Positions 16,015 through 25,260 of a stretch of 64,000 nt of DNA are shown here, piece after piece (the stretch's first letter is position 1; each line of letters starts with the position of its first letter). This DNA comes from Croceibacterium aestuarii (GTDB lineage Bacteria; Pseudomonadota; Alphaproteobacteria; Sphingomonadales; Sphingomonadaceae). The position numbers were made by a program, and so were the translations under genes. Below the pieces are notes generated by a model. It ran no database searches. It saw only the letters and a program-made list of their open reading frames with translations, and was not told the origin of the DNA. The DNA lies in assembly GCF_030657335.1 (NCBI RefSeq), contig NZ_CP131039.1:1690501-1754500 (forward strand), written 5' to 3'.

Positions 16015-17297
16015 TCGGGAAGTTTCGCCTTTTCGAATCCGTGCCAGCACTCATCGTAATCCGCCTGCAGCCCGGGAAGTTCCATCGCCGCGGAAGTCGG
16101 GCGGATGACCCAGCGGCTTTCGAACATGAAAGCCAAGGTGTCGTCGAGCTTCTTCGGCGCGAGGTCGGCGGCCATCGCCTTGCGCGTCGCCTCCGCATCC
16201 GGGCCGTGACCGTTCATCTGATTGTGCAGGCTCGCGCCGCCCGGTTCGAAGCCGCCGCCTTCCTTGGCGTCGTAGACGCCGCGCACCAGGCCCATGAACT
16301 CGCTCATCGTGTTGCGGTGGAACCACGGCGGGCGGAAGGTGTCCTCGGCGACCATCCAGCGCGGCGGGAAGATCACGAAATCGCAGTTGGCGGTTCCGGG
16401 GATCTCGCTGGGCGATGTCAGGACGGTGAAAATCGACGGGTCGGGATGGTCGAAACTGACCGTGCCCATGGTGTTGAATTTCGACAGGTCGTAGCGCAGC
16501 GGCGCCGAATTGCCGTGCCAGGCGACGACGTCGAACGGCGAGTGGTCGATGGTGGTTCGCCACAGGTGGCCCTGGAACTTCTGCACCACCTCGTGCTCGC
16601 CCTCGACATCCTCGAACCAGGCCACCGGCGCCTCGAAATCGCGCGGGTTGGCGAGGCCGTTGGCGCCGATCGGGCCGAGGTCGGGGAGCTGGAAGGGCGC
16701 GCCGTAGTTTTCGCAGACGTAGCCGCGGCTCGGCCCGTCGAGCGCCACCGAAAAGCGCAGCCCGCGCGGAATCAGCGCGATGTGGCCCGGGGGGACGTCC
16801 ATCCGCCCGAGCTCGGTGGTCACGTGCAGCGTGCCCTGCTGGGGGACGATCAGCAGCTCGCCGTCGCTGTCCTGCACCACGCGGCGCTCCATCGAGCGGC
16901 CGGCGGCGTAGAGGTGCACGGCGATGCCCGATCCGGTCCCGACATCGCCGTTGCCGCCGTAGGTCACGAGGCCCTCGAGCCAGTCGGCCTCGGCGCCGAG
17001 GGACAGCGGGTCCCAGCGCAGACGGTTGGGGCTGACCGGGCCATGCGCGAACGGCGCGGCGGCGAGACGGGGGAAGCCGTGGAGCGGTTCGAACGGAGCG
17101 TGCTCGGCCATCGGCCGCATCCGGTAGAGCCAGGTGCGCCGGTTCGCGCTGCGCGGCGCGGTGAACGCGGTGGTCGAGAACTGTTCGGCATAGAGCCCGA
17201 AGGCCGGGCGCTGCGGGCTGTTGCGCCCCACGGGCAGCGCGCCTTCGACCGCCTCGCTGGCGAAGTGATTGCCGAATCCGGTGATATAGTTTTGCAT
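16011..17297 (-). CDS. hmgA: Homogentisate 1,2-dioxygenase
   Basis: Fe(II) ring-cleavage dioxygenase turning homogentisate into maleylacetoacetate. 428 residues. Iron ligands are visible as the HxxxxxE pair in [14 protein letters not shown] and the later His in [10 protein letters not shown]. It starts [16 protein letters not shown], an HmgA hallmark, with AGGAG 8 nt before the ATG. First gene of the catabolic operon; divergent from xdhC. Confidence 0.97.
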   Translation of the reverse strand: MQNYITGFGNHFASEAVEGALPVGRNSPQRPAFGLYAEQFSTTAFTAPRSANRRTWLYRMRPMAEHAPFEPLHGFPRLAAAPFAHGPVSPNRLRWDPLSLGAEADWLEGLVTYGGNGDVGTGSGIAVHLYAAGRSMERRVVQDSDGELLIVPQQGTLHVTTELGRMDVPPGHIALIPRGLRFSVALDGPSRGYVCENYGAPFQLPDLGPIGANGLANPRDFEAPVAWFEDVEGEHEVVQKFQGHLWRTTIDHSPFDVVAWHGNSAPLRYDLSKFNTMGTVSFDHPDPSIFTVLTSPSEIPGTANCDFVIFPPRWMVAEDTFRPPWFHRNTMSEFMGLVRGVYDAKEGGGFEPGGASLHNQMNGHGPDAEATRKAMAADLAPKKLDDTLAFMFESRWVIRPTSAAMELPGLQADYDECWHGFEKAKLPE

Positions 17298-17317
17298 GAA
17301 ACTATCTCCTGGCGCGG

Positions 17318-17346
17318 CGAATATGCCCGCCCTCCCGACAAATCAA
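17318..17346 (-). promoter_or_regulatory. Possible sigma-70 promoter for hmgA-fahA-maiA
   Basis: On the minus strand TTGATT (complement of 17341-17346) and TATTCG (complement of 17318-17323) are separated by 17 nt, about 20 nt before the hmgA ATG. It is the best match in the 116-nt divergent hmgA/xdhC gap but the -10 box is poor. No operator could be recognised. Confidence 0.35.
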
Positions 17347-17413
17347 CCGTTCAGGCGTCTATCGGCCCCGGATCAATTGCCATTTGCCGGGCGGCGCGGC
17401 AAACCGCGGGGCG

Positions 17414-18277
17414 ATGGCGTCTCCTTCCATTCCCCACGATCACGCCGCGCTCGCCCATGCGGCAGGCGGCGATGCCGTGCTGTGCACCATCGTCGGCATC
17501 GACGGCAGCTTCTCGCGCCGCGTCGGCACGCAGCTGGCGGTCGATGCCGACAAGAGCCGCGTCGGCGACATGGCCGACCAATGCCTCGACGACGAGCTGG
17601 CCAGCCAAGCCGTCGCCGCGCGCGCCGAGGGCAAGCCGCGTCTGCTGCGCTATGGCAAAGGCTCGCCGATGGTCGATTTCCGTCTGCCGTGCGGCGCGGG
17701 GCTCGACATCTGGATCGATCCGGCGCCCAACCGCGAGGCGCTGCGCGGGTGCGTCGCTGCGCTCCACGCCCGCGAGGAAGCGAGGCTCGATCTTGCGCTG
17801 CCCGCCGATGCCGCGGCGGACCTCCTGCGCCGGCGAGGCTATATCCCGGCGCCGCGGCTGGTGCTGCTTGGCGCAGGCAGCGAGTGCGCCTCGCTCGTCG
17901 CGCTGTGTGCGGCGCAGGGAATCGCGGTCGAGTGGCGCGAGGCGGGAAGGGGCCTCGATCTCGGACGCGCTCCGGAGGGGATCGAGGTCGATGCGTGGAC
18001 CGCCATCCTGCTGCTGTTCCACGACCACGAGTGGGAGCACGCGCTCTTGCAGTGGGCGCTGGGCACGCCCGCCTTCCTGATCGGCGCGCAGGGCGGAGCG
18101 CCGGCCCGCGAAGAACGCACCGCGCGGCTGCGCGCCGCCGGGCGCAGCGAAGCGGACCTGGCCCGGATCAAGAGCCCGGTCGGCCTGATACCCCGTGCCC
18201 GCGATCCGCGGGTGCTGGCGCTTTCGGTGCTGTCCGAACTGGTCGGCGCTTACGAGCGGCTGCACACGCACGCATGA
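17414..18277 (+). CDS. xdhC: XdhC-family molybdenum cofactor maturation protein
   Basis: XdhC-type proteins bind sulfurated molybdenum cofactor and deliver it to xanthine-dehydrogenase-family enzymes. 287 residues with the N-terminal XdhC/CoxI domain (CTIVGIDGSFSRRVGTQLAV, about 21-40) and a C-terminal Rossmann-like domain with LLGAGSECASLVALC near residue 156. ATG 17414 is preferred over an upstream in-frame codon. Its stop overlaps the mocA-like gene, and the matching enzyme subunits lie just beyond on the other strand. Confidence 0.85.
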   Translation: MASPSIPHDHAALAHAAGGDAVLCTIVGIDGSFSRRVGTQLAVDADKSRVGDMADQCLDDELASQAVAARAEGKPRLLRYGKGSPMVDFRLPCGAGLDIWIDPAPNREALRGCVAALHAREEARLDLALPADAAADLLRRRGYIPAPRLVLLGAGSECASLVALCAAQGIAVEWREAGRGLDLGRAPEGIEVDAWTAILLLFHDHEWEHALLQWALGTPAFLIGAQGGAPAREERTARLRAAGRSEADLARIKSPVGLIPRARDPRVLALSVLSELVGAYERLHTHA

Positions 18278-18840
18278 GCGGTCTCGCCATCGCCCTGCTC
18301 GCTGCCGGCGGCGCCCGGCGCTTCGGCGGGGGCAAGCTCGACGCCGATTGCAACGGCAGACCGCTCGGGGCCTGGGCGCTGAGTGTGGCAAGCGATCTGG
18401 AAGGCGCCCTCGCCGTCGTCGTGGGATCCGACCGTCCCGCCTTCGCCGCGGGCCGGCAACTGGTCGTCAATCCGCACGCGGACGAGGGGCTCGGCACTTC
18501 GGCGGCGGCGGCGGCGCGCTGGGCGATCTCAATCGGCGCCGACGCCTTGCTGATCATGCTGGCGGATATGCCGCTGGTTTCCTCGCGGACCCTTCGACTG
18601 TTGGCCGAGGGGGCCTTGCCGTCCGCCGCACGGTGGCCCGGCGACAAGCCCGGGGCCCCGGCGTGCTTTCCGGCGGCGATGTTCGCCGATCTCGCGGTTC
18701 TGCAGGGCGAAGACGGTGCCTCCCGCCTGCTGCGCGGACGCGGAAACGTGCGCCTGGTGGATGTCGACGAAGACGAACTGCGCGACGTCGACCGGCCCGA
18801 GGACCTGGCCGACGTCGCGGCAATTCTGGCGCGGCGCTAG
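18274..18840 (+). CDS. MobA-like nucleotidyltransferase (molybdenum cofactor cytidylyltransferase type)
   Basis: 188 residues of the MobA/MocA nucleotidyltransferase family. N-terminal LLAAGGARRFGGGKL (about 8-22) is the nucleotide-binding loop, and MLADMPLVS near residue 90 is the metal-binding block. In molybdo-hydroxylase systems such proteins load CMP onto the cofactor. Coupled to xdhC by an ATGA overlap. Its TAG stop shares a CTAG palindrome with the stop of the convergent oxidoreductase gene. Confidence 0.82.
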   Translation: MSGLAIALLAAGGARRFGGGKLDADCNGRPLGAWALSVASDLEGALAVVVGSDRPAFAAGRQLVVNPHADEGLGTSAAAAARWAISIGADALLIMLADMPLVSSRTLRLLAEGALPSAARWPGDKPGAPACFPAAMFADLAVLQGEDGASRLLRGRGNVRLVDVDEDELRDVDRPEDLADVAAILARR

Positions 18841-21068
18841 GCGCTCGCCAGCAGTTTGCGGTCGATCGGCAGGCTGCGAACGCGCTTGCCGGTCGCCGCG
18901 AAGACCGCGTTGGTCAGCGCCGGAATGACCGGCGGCAGGGCCGGTTCGCCAAGGCCGGTCGGCGCATTGTCGCTCGGCACGAACTCGACGTGGATTTCCG
19001 GCACCACCGGCATGCGCGGGATGGGATAGTTGTGGAAGTTCGAGTTGACCGTGGCCCCGTCCTTGATCTCGACTGCGAGCGAGAGTGCCTGGCCGAGGCC
19101 GTCGGTGATGGCGCCCTGCGCCTGGTTGAGCGCCCCGAACGGGTTGATGATGTGGCTGCCGACATCGCCGGCGCACCACACGTTGTGCGCCGAAACGACG
19201 CCCGACTTGCTGACGCTCGACTCGACGACTTCCGCGAAATAGCCGAGGTGGCTGTAGTAGTAGCCGAAACCGAGCGCGTGGCCTTCGGGAAGGCTCGCCT
19301 TGCCCCAGTTGGACATGGCGGTGACCTTCTCGACCACCGCGCGCATGCGGCCCGGGTCGAAGCCCGGCTGGCGCCCGAACATCCCGGCTTGCGCCGGTTC
19401 CGCCTGGGCGCCGTCGATCAGCTCGAGCAGCAGCGTCGGCAGGTCCTTGCCCGCCTCGTGCGCGACTTCGTCGAGGAACGACTGGAACACGAAACTCATC
19501 GCATTCGAGGTCGGTGCGCGCAACGCGCCCATCGGCACCGCCGTCTTCATCTTGGTCTGGCCGTAGCTGACGTTGTCGACGAAGGCCGCCGGGAACTCGT
19601 CGGCCGACATCGCCGCCGGGTTGTAGGCGCCCGGGCCGGGGATTTCGAAGGTGATGAAGTGGTCCTTGATCCCGACGAGCTTGCCGCTTTCGTCCAGCGC
19701 CGCCTGCAGGCGGTGCCAGCCGGCGGGGCGGTAGAAGTCGCTGCGGACGTCGTCCTCGCGGCTCCAGATCAGCTGCACCGGCTTGTTGGGCATCTGCTTG
19801 GCGATCGCCGCGACCTGCATCATGTAATCGTTGTTGAGCCGGCGTCCGAAACCGCCGCCCATGCGGGTGATGTGGACGATGACCTTGTCTTGCGGAACGC
19901 CGAGCCACTTGGCGACGCTCTGCTGCCCGCCCTGCGGGGTTTGCGACGGGGCCCAGATCTCCATCTCGCCCTTGTCCGCGTGCCACAGCGCCGTGCAGTT
20001 CATCGGTTCCATGGGCACGTGGGCGAGGAACGGGTAATGGTATTGGGCGTCGACGGTCTTGGCCGCGGAAGCGAAGGCGGCGTCGACGTCGCCTTTCGAC
20101 TTGAGGCTTTCCGCCGGAGTGCCCGAGGCCATGAGCTTTTTCGCCTGGGCGTCGTATCCCGCGGTCGAGTGGCTTGCCCACTCGCCGTTGTCCCATTGCA
20201 CGTCGAGCTTGGAGCGCGCCTTGTTGGCGAGCCACCAGTTGCTGGCGATCACGGCGACGCCGTCGCTGAGTTCGGTCGGGTTGCCGTTGCCGGCGATGGC
20301 GAAGGCGTCGATCACGCCGGGCTCGCCCTTGGCCGCGGCGAGGTTGGCCGTCTTGTACTTCGCACCGAACACCGGCGAACGCTCGAACGCGGCGTAGACC
20401 ATGCCGGGCAGCTGGGTATCGAGGCCGAAGATCGGTTCGCCGGCGACGATTTTGGGGCTGTCGATCCCGCCGATCGCGCGGCCGATGATGACGAAGTCTT
20501 TCGCGTCCTTCAGCTTGACCTTGGCCGGATCGGGAACGGGGACGTTGGCCGCAGCGGAGGCGACTTCGCCGTAAGTCAGCGTTTTGCCGCTCGCCGGGTC
20601 GGTGATCACGCCCTTCGAGGTGGTCAGCGTCGCCGGATCGGCGCCAAGCTTCTTAGCGGCGACCGCGACGAGCATGGCGCGCGCCGCGGCGCCGGTCTGG
20701 CGCATCGGGAACCAGTTCATCGGCGTGGCAAAGCTGCCACCGGCCAGTTGCGGGCCGTATTTCTTGGCGTCGGAATCGCCCTGGACGATCTTGACCTTGT
20801 CCCAGTCGGCGTCGAGTTCCTCGGCGATCAGCATGGGCAGCATCGTCTTGATGCCCTGGCCGATCTCCGGGTTCTTGCCGACGATGGTGATCACGCCGTC
20901 GGGAGCGATCGAGACGAAGGCGTTGAGCGGGGCGGCCTCGGCCGCGCCGCTCGCCGCGCGGGCGATGCCCGGCATCGTGGCGGAGACGAACAGGCCGCCG
21001 CCGGCGAGTGCGCCGGCCTTGAGCAGGGTGCGGCGCGACAGGTTCACGGTGCCAGCGAGATCAGACAT
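18837..21068 (-). CDS. Tat-exported molybdopterin oxidoreductase large subunit (IorB-like, xanthine dehydrogenase family)
   Basis: 743-residue molybdenum-binding subunit of the isoquinoline 1-oxidoreductase/aldehyde dehydrogenase type. The N-terminus has a twin-arginine signal (SRRTLLKAGALAGGGLF then IARA), so it acts in the periplasm. Moco-contact blocks include GGGFGRRLNNDY (about 403-414) and GALRAPTSNA, and the catalytic Glu sits in GLGEPALPP near the C-terminus. The small 2Fe-2S subunit gene is upstream with an 8-nt overlap. No FAD subunit is present, so electrons probably go to a cytochrome. Substrate unknown: N-heterocycle or aldehyde. Confidence 0.88.
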   Translation of the reverse strand: MSDLAGTVNLSRRTLLKAGALAGGGLFVSATMPGIARAASGAAEAAPLNAFVSIAPDGVITIVGKNPEIGQGIKTMLPMLIAEELDADWDKVKIVQGDSDAKKYGPQLAGGSFATPMNWFPMRQTGAAARAMLVAVAAKKLGADPATLTTSKGVITDPASGKTLTYGEVASAAANVPVPDPAKVKLKDAKDFVIIGRAIGGIDSPKIVAGEPIFGLDTQLPGMVYAAFERSPVFGAKYKTANLAAAKGEPGVIDAFAIAGNGNPTELSDGVAVIASNWWLANKARSKLDVQWDNGEWASHSTAGYDAQAKKLMASGTPAESLKSKGDVDAAFASAAKTVDAQYHYPFLAHVPMEPMNCTALWHADKGEMEIWAPSQTPQGGQQSVAKWLGVPQDKVIVHITRMGGGFGRRLNNDYMMQVAAIAKQMPNKPVQLIWSREDDVRSDFYRPAGWHRLQAALDESGKLVGIKDHFITFEIPGPGAYNPAAMSADEFPAAFVDNVSYGQTKMKTAVPMGALRAPTSNAMSFVFQSFLDEVAHEAGKDLPTLLLELIDGAQAEPAQAGMFGRQPGFDPGRMRAVVEKVTAMSNWGKASLPEGHALGFGYYYSHLGYFAEVVESSVSKSGVVSAHNVWCAGDVGSHIINPFGALNQAQGAITDGLGQALSLAVEIKDGATVNSNFHNYPIPRMPVVPEIHVEFVPSDNAPTGLGEPALPPVIPALTNAVFAATGKRVRSLPIDRKLLASA

Positions 21069-21531
21069 CGGCTTTCTCCGTTTCCTTCGCCGCAAGCTGG
21101 ATCGCGGTCTTGATCCGGCCGTAGCAGGCGCAGCGGCAGATATTGCCCTGCATCGCGCGCTCGATGTCCTTCTCGCTGGGGGCGGGGTTCTCGGCGAGAA
21201 GCGCGCTCGCGCTCATCAGCTGGCCGGCCTGACAATACCCGCACTGCATGACGTCGACGTCGAGCCAGGCGTTCTGCAGGGCCTTGCCGACGGGCGACTT
21301 GCCGAGTTCCTCGATGGTCGAAACCTTCTTGCCGGCGAGCGAGCCGACCGGAGTGGTGCACGAGCGCGTCGCGACCCCGTCGATATGGACGGTGCAGGCG
21401 CCGCAGGCGCCGATGCCGCAGCCGAACTTGGTGCCGACCATGCCCAGTTCCTGGCGCAGGGCCCAGAGCAGGGGCATATCGTCGGGCACGTCGAGCGTGC
21501 GCGTTTCGCCGTTGATGTTAACGGTGGCCAT
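21061..21531 (-). CDS. (2Fe-2S)-binding oxidoreductase small subunit (IorA-like)
   Basis: 156-residue iron-sulfur subunit of the molybdo-hydroxylase. A plant-ferredoxin-type cluster domain has CGIGACGACTV (about 38-48), and a second [2Fe-2S] domain has CGYCQAGQ and CRCACYGRI around 100-140. No signal peptide: it would be carried across the membrane with the Tat-targeted large subunit. ATG 21531 with GGGGAGA upstream is chosen over an extension 14 codons longer. Confidence 0.92.
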   Translation of the reverse strand: MATVNINGETRTLDVPDDMPLLWALRQELGMVGTKFGCGIGACGACTVHIDGVATRSCTTPVGSLAGKKVSTIEELGKSPVGKALQNAWLDVDVMQCGYCQAGQLMSASALLAENPAPSEKDIERAMQGNICRCACYGRIKTAIQLAAKETEKADV

Positions 21532-21576
21532 GAAAGTCTCCCCAAGGCTTTGCGGGTCGCAGGAATTTGACAAAGT

Positions 21577-22455
21577 CTACATGGATTCCGCCGGTGTGGG
21601 AAGAGGCGGACGGGCCGAAAGCGGACGCTGGTCGGGGCCGATGGCGATCACGATGTCGGCCCGCTGGGGCATCTCTTCCAATTGCCAGCGGGTAAGCCGC
21701 TCGTAATGCATCAGGAACCGGTCGAGCGCCGCCTCGTCCATCACCGCGGGCCCGGCGCCGAGCTTGGCTTCCTGCCTGCGGCGATTGGCGCGGACCGCGG
21801 CGAAATCCGCCACCTTCAGCATCGCCAGCAGGTCCATCCGCGCGAACAGCCCGGCGTAGTCGGTGGCGAGGCGCCGGTTGACCTCGCGGCGCCAAGCGGC
21901 CTCGGGGTCTTCCTCGGCCTCGAGCGAGTTGACGGGCGTTGCCAGCGCCGCCGCCGGTTGCGGCGCAGCGCCGACGCACCACCCTTCGAACAGCACGACA
22001 TCGACCGGCCCCCCGACGTGCATGGTGCCGGGCGCGCGGTCGTCTCTCGCCTTGTCGAAGCGCGGCAGGTCGGCCGAGCGCCCGGCGAGCAGGTTGTCGA
22101 GTATGTCCATGCCGAGATCGACGTCGTGCGTACCGGGCACGCCGCGGGTGGCGAAAAGCGGGTGTTGATCCCGCGCCAGCTCCCGCCGCTCGGCACGGGT
22201 GAGGTAGAGGTCGTCGAGCGAGAGGGTGACGGCCGTCAGGCCCAACCGGGACAGGAACAGCTCCAGGAACCTGCAAGACGTGGTCTTGCCCGATCCTTGC
22301 GCGCCGTTGACGCCGACGAGCAGGCACTGGCGACCGCGGCCCTCATGCCGATGGGCAATGCAGGCGGCGAGAGGCCGCCAGAATCGTTCGGCGACTTCTC
22401 GATAGTGGGGAGGCAGCCGCTCGGCTTCGACGAGCGCGCCGATGGCGTCGGTCAC
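21577..22455 (-). CDS. D-glycerate 3-kinase-like P-loop kinase
   Basis: 292 residues. Walker A is GAQGSGKTT (51-59), followed by LSLDDLYLT and, around 150, VVLFEGWCVG, the pattern of plant/yeast-type glycerate 3-kinase (GLYK/Tda10) within the phosphoribulokinase-like family. It would phosphorylate D-glycerate to 3-phosphoglycerate. The gene directly upstream encodes a hydroxyacid reductase of the glyoxylate/hydroxypyruvate type, overlapping by 4 nt, which fits a hydroxypyruvate-to-glycerate-to-3PG path. Pantothenate or uridine kinase activity is less likely. Confidence 0.78.
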   Translation of the reverse strand: MTDAIGALVEAERLPPHYREVAERFWRPLAACIAHRHEGRGRQCLLVGVNGAQGSGKTTSCRFLELFLSRLGLTAVTLSLDDLYLTRAERRELARDQHPLFATRGVPGTHDVDLGMDILDNLLAGRSADLPRFDKARDDRAPGTMHVGGPVDVVLFEGWCVGAAPQPAAALATPVNSLEAEEDPEAAWRREVNRRLATDYAGLFARMDLLAMLKVADFAAVRANRRRQEAKLGAGPAVMDEAALDRFLMHYERLTRWQLEEMPQRADIVIAIGPDQRPLSARPPLPTPAESM

Positions 22456-23420
22456 GCCACCCGGTCCGGCAGGTCGCGGCCCTCGGCCCAGGCGACGACG
22501 TTGGACATCGCCTTCTCGCCCATCGCGGTGCGGGTTTCGGCGGTTGCGGAGCCCAAGTGCGGGAGGAGGACGACGCTTTCGAGCCCGAGCAGTTCGGGCG
22601 GGACCTGCGGCTCGGCCGGGTAGACGTCCAGCCCCGCCCCGGCGAGATGCCCGCTGCGCAGCGCTTCGGCCAGTGCCGCATGATCTACCACGCCGCCGCG
22701 CGCGGTGTTGATCAGGTAGGAACCCGGCTTCATGGCCGAAAGCGCCGCGGCGTCGATCAGGTTCGCCGTCTCGGAACTTCCGGGCACATGCAGCGAGACG
22801 AAATCGGACGCCGCCAGCAGGCCGTGCAAGTCGGGATGGAATGTCGCGTCGAGCTCCCGCGCCACTGCCTCATCGGCCTCGCGCCGGGCGTAGTAAGCGA
22901 TCTTCATGCCGAAGCCATGATGCGCGCGCCGGGCCGTAGCGATGCCGATCCGGCCGAAGGCGACCAGCCCCAGCGTCTTGCCCTTGAGCGACGAGCCAAG
23001 CAGGTGTGTCGGCCGCCAGCCGCTCCATTGCCCGGCGCGCAACTCGCGCTCCCCCTCTCCGGCGCGGCGCGCGGCCATCAGCAGCAGGGTCATGGCGAGG
23101 TCGGCGGTGGCATCGGTCAACACCCCTGGGGTGTTCGTCACCGCTATCGCCGTCGCTTTCGCCGCGTGGACGTCGATATGGTCGAATCCGACACCGTAGT
23201 TGGCGATGATTTTCGTCCGCGTGCCGCCGGCGATGACCGCGGCGTCAATGCGGTCGGACACGGTCGGACAGAGCACATCGAACTCGCCCATCGCGCTCGC
23301 CAGCTCGGCCTGCGACAGCGGCCGGTCGCCTTCGTTGAGGACGGTATCGAAGCGCTCCTGCATCGCCCGCTCGACCGGCTGCGGCCAGCGCCGGGTGAGG
23401 AGCACGCGCGGCGCCGCCAC
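22452..23420 (-). CDS. D-2-hydroxyacid dehydrogenase (glyoxylate/hydroxypyruvate reductase type)
   Basis: 322-residue NAD(P)-dependent D-isomer dehydrogenase. Cofactor fold: GLVAFGRIG near residue 150. Catalytic residues: Arg in NTARGGVVD, Glu in DVYPAEP and His in LLPHLGSAT. It likely reduces glyoxylate or hydroxypyruvate; pairing with glycerate kinase favours hydroxypyruvate. Starts at GTG 23420, 3 nt after the stop of the GST gene. Confidence 0.85.
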   Translation of the reverse strand: MAAPRVLLTRRWPQPVERAMQERFDTVLNEGDRPLSQAELASAMGEFDVLCPTVSDRIDAAVIAGGTRTKIIANYGVGFDHIDVHAAKATAIAVTNTPGVLTDATADLAMTLLLMAARRAGEGERELRAGQWSGWRPTHLLGSSLKGKTLGLVAFGRIGIATARRAHHGFGMKIAYYARREADEAVARELDATFHPDLHGLLAASDFVSLHVPGSSETANLIDAAALSAMKPGSYLINTARGGVVDHAALAEALRSGHLAGAGLDVYPAEPQVPPELLGLESVVLLPHLGSATAETRTAMGEKAMSNVVAWAEGRDLPDRVA

Positions 23421-23423
23421 GGG

Positions 23424-24266
23424 TCAGGCCTTGGCCATGCCTTCGGTGATCCGCTGCGTTTCGGCGCGGGTCGATTCGATACCCGTGTTGCGCTTGTGGA
23501 TCCCGCCCAGGCCCTGCGGCTGGAACAGCGGCGGATCGCCCTCGCGCTGCTTGAGACCGAACAGGGGAAAGAGGCCGGGATGGCGGCCGAGGCCCCCGTA
23601 CATGTCGAGAAGGCTGTCGATCCATGGGCGCAGGGGATCGTCGTCGGCCAGCACCGGGCTGTTCTGGCACACCGAGGCGGTGAACAGGATCGAGCCGAGA
23701 ATGCGGTAATCGGCGTAGTTGGGCGTGTCGCCGCCGAGATACTTGCTCTCGCGCAGCGCAATGCGCAGCGGTTCGAGCGCGGCGGAAATCTGCGGGAGGC
23801 GGTCTTCGTAGCCTTCCTGCATTTCCTCGAGCGTCTTGCCGAGCATCTTCTCGCGCGAATGGGTGATGTATTCGTGGTCCTCGGGGTTGGCGAGGTCGCG
23901 GTAGCTGACGCAATTGCTGCGCATCCACGGCCCGGTCGCCACGCCCCAGAACCAGGCATCGAGCGCACGGGTGACGGCCGCCACGCTCGGGTGCGGAATC
24001 AGCATCGGCCGGTCGGGATAGGTCTCGTCGAGGTATTCGACGATACCCCACGAATCGAGCACCCACTTGCCGTCGTCGATGATCGCCGGGAGCCGCTCGG
24101 TCTTGCCGCCGGTGCGCTCGGGAATCTTGGTGAACCCGCCCGGCACCACATCGAGATCGAAGCCCTTGTGCTTGAGCGCATACTTGGTCGCCCACACGAA
24201 GGGACTGATCGTCGCGCCGGTGGACAGCGCCAGGTCGAAGAAGGTGATTGTGTTGTCTTTGGCCAT
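23424..24266 (-). CDS. LigE-like glutathione S-transferase (beta-etherase family)
   Basis: 280 residues, almost the length I recall for LigE of Sphingobium. The N-terminal thioredoxin-like domain contains TISPFVWATKYALKHKGFD (19-37), VPGGFTKIPERTGG (41-54) and the GSH-contact DSW at 71-73; the C-terminal region has GRHPGLFPLFGLKQREGDP. From memory these blocks closely resemble LigE/LigP, the enzymes that cleave beta-aryl ether bonds of lignin dimers with glutathione. True etherase activity is inference; other sphingomonad GSTs of this clade may have different substrates. ATG 24266 is preferred over an upstream in-frame codon. Confidence 0.78.
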   Translation of the reverse strand: MAKDNTITFFDLALSTGATISPFVWATKYALKHKGFDLDVVPGGFTKIPERTGGKTERLPAIIDDGKWVLDSWGIVEYLDETYPDRPMLIPHPSVAAVTRALDAWFWGVATGPWMRSNCVSYRDLANPEDHEYITHSREKMLGKTLEEMQEGYEDRLPQISAALEPLRIALRESKYLGGDTPNYADYRILGSILFTASVCQNSPVLADDDPLRPWIDSLLDMYGGLGRHPGLFPLFGLKQREGDPPLFQPQGLGGIHKRNTGIESTRAETQRITEGMAKA

Positions 24267-24333
24267 GACTGGCTCCTCGGTTCCCAAGATGACTTTGTCC
24301 GGTTCGTATTCCCCAGCCGCGCAAATTGGAAGG

Positions 24334-25260
24334 CTATTCGCCCGCCAGCTTGGCTTCTTCGAGCTTCACGAAGCGCCAGAAGATCTCGAGCAGCGGGGTC
24401 GCGACACCCTTGCCTCGCGCCGCCTCGACGATGGCGCCGTTGATCGCATCGACCTCGGTGCGGCGCCCGGCCTTCACATCCTGCAGCATCGAGGCTTCGT
24501 GGTCGGCGTGGTCGGTGATCGAGACCCGCGTCAGGTCGTGGATCGCCTGCCCATCCACCATCACGCCGTTGGCATGCGCGGCGGCGATGCCTTCGTCCAC
24601 CGCGGCGCGGATCATCGCCAGGCTCTCCTCGTGCGCACCGAGAAAGCCCGGGGTGCGCAGGGTCAGGGCGCAGAGCGGGTTCATCGTCGCGTTGAAGATC
24701 GCCTTCGACCAGACCGCTTCGTAGATCGCCGGGTCGGCGCTGGCGGCGAGTTCGCCCTGTGTCAGCAGTGCGGCGACCTGTTCCGCAAAGGCCGGGTCGC
24801 CCGATGGGAAGGCCGAATAGAGCTTCGTCCCGCCTTCGCCGTGGCTGCGCACCCGCCCCGGACCGACGAGATCGGAGGGCAGCGAGCTTATGCCGATGAG
24901 CACGCGCGCCGCGTCGACATGGGCTGCGAGGCGGGCTTCGTTGCCGAGCCCGTTCTGCAGCGTGAGCAAGTGGGTGGCGGGTCCGATGGCATGGGCGATG
25001 CCGGCCAGTGCGGTGTCGGTCATGAAGGTCTTGGTGAAGACCAGAACGAGATCGAGCGGGCCCTCGAGCTCTTCCGGCCGCACCGCGGGGATCGGCAGGC
25101 GCTCGGTTCCCGAGCGGCGCTCGAGTTCGAGGCCGCGCGCGTTGATCGCCGCGATGTGCTCGGCATTGACGTCGACCAAGACGATGTCGGCCCCGCCGCG
25201 GTGCAGCGCCGCGCCGTAGAGGCAGCCCATGGCTCCGGCGCCTAGGACCGCAACTCTCAC
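24334..25260 (-). CDS. panE: Ketopantoate reductase-family protein (2-dehydropantoate 2-reductase, PanE/ApbA)
   Basis: 308 residues with N-terminal NADPH motif GAGAMG (7-12), the KTF segment of LVFTKTF (about 75-77), LQNGLGNE, and the C-terminal catalytic-lysine block SKAIFNATMNP. EVDAINGAIV near 277 is a further PanE hallmark. It would reduce ketopantoate to pantoate for coenzyme A, although related family members act on other 2-oxoacids. Overlaps the NUDIX gene by 4 nt. Confidence 0.82.
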   Translation of the reverse strand: MRVAVLGAGAMGCLYGAALHRGGADIVLVDVNAEHIAAINARGLELERRSGTERLPIPAVRPEELEGPLDLVLVFTKTFMTDTALAGIAHAIGPATHLLTLQNGLGNEARLAAHVDAARVLIGISSLPSDLVGPGRVRSHGEGGTKLYSAFPSGDPAFAEQVAALLTQGELAASADPAIYEAVWSKAIFNATMNPLCALTLRTPGFLGAHEESLAMIRAAVDEGIAAAHANGVMVDGQAIHDLTRVSITDHADHEASMLQDVKAGRRTEVDAINGAIVEAARGKGVATPLLEIFWRFVKLEEAKLAGE

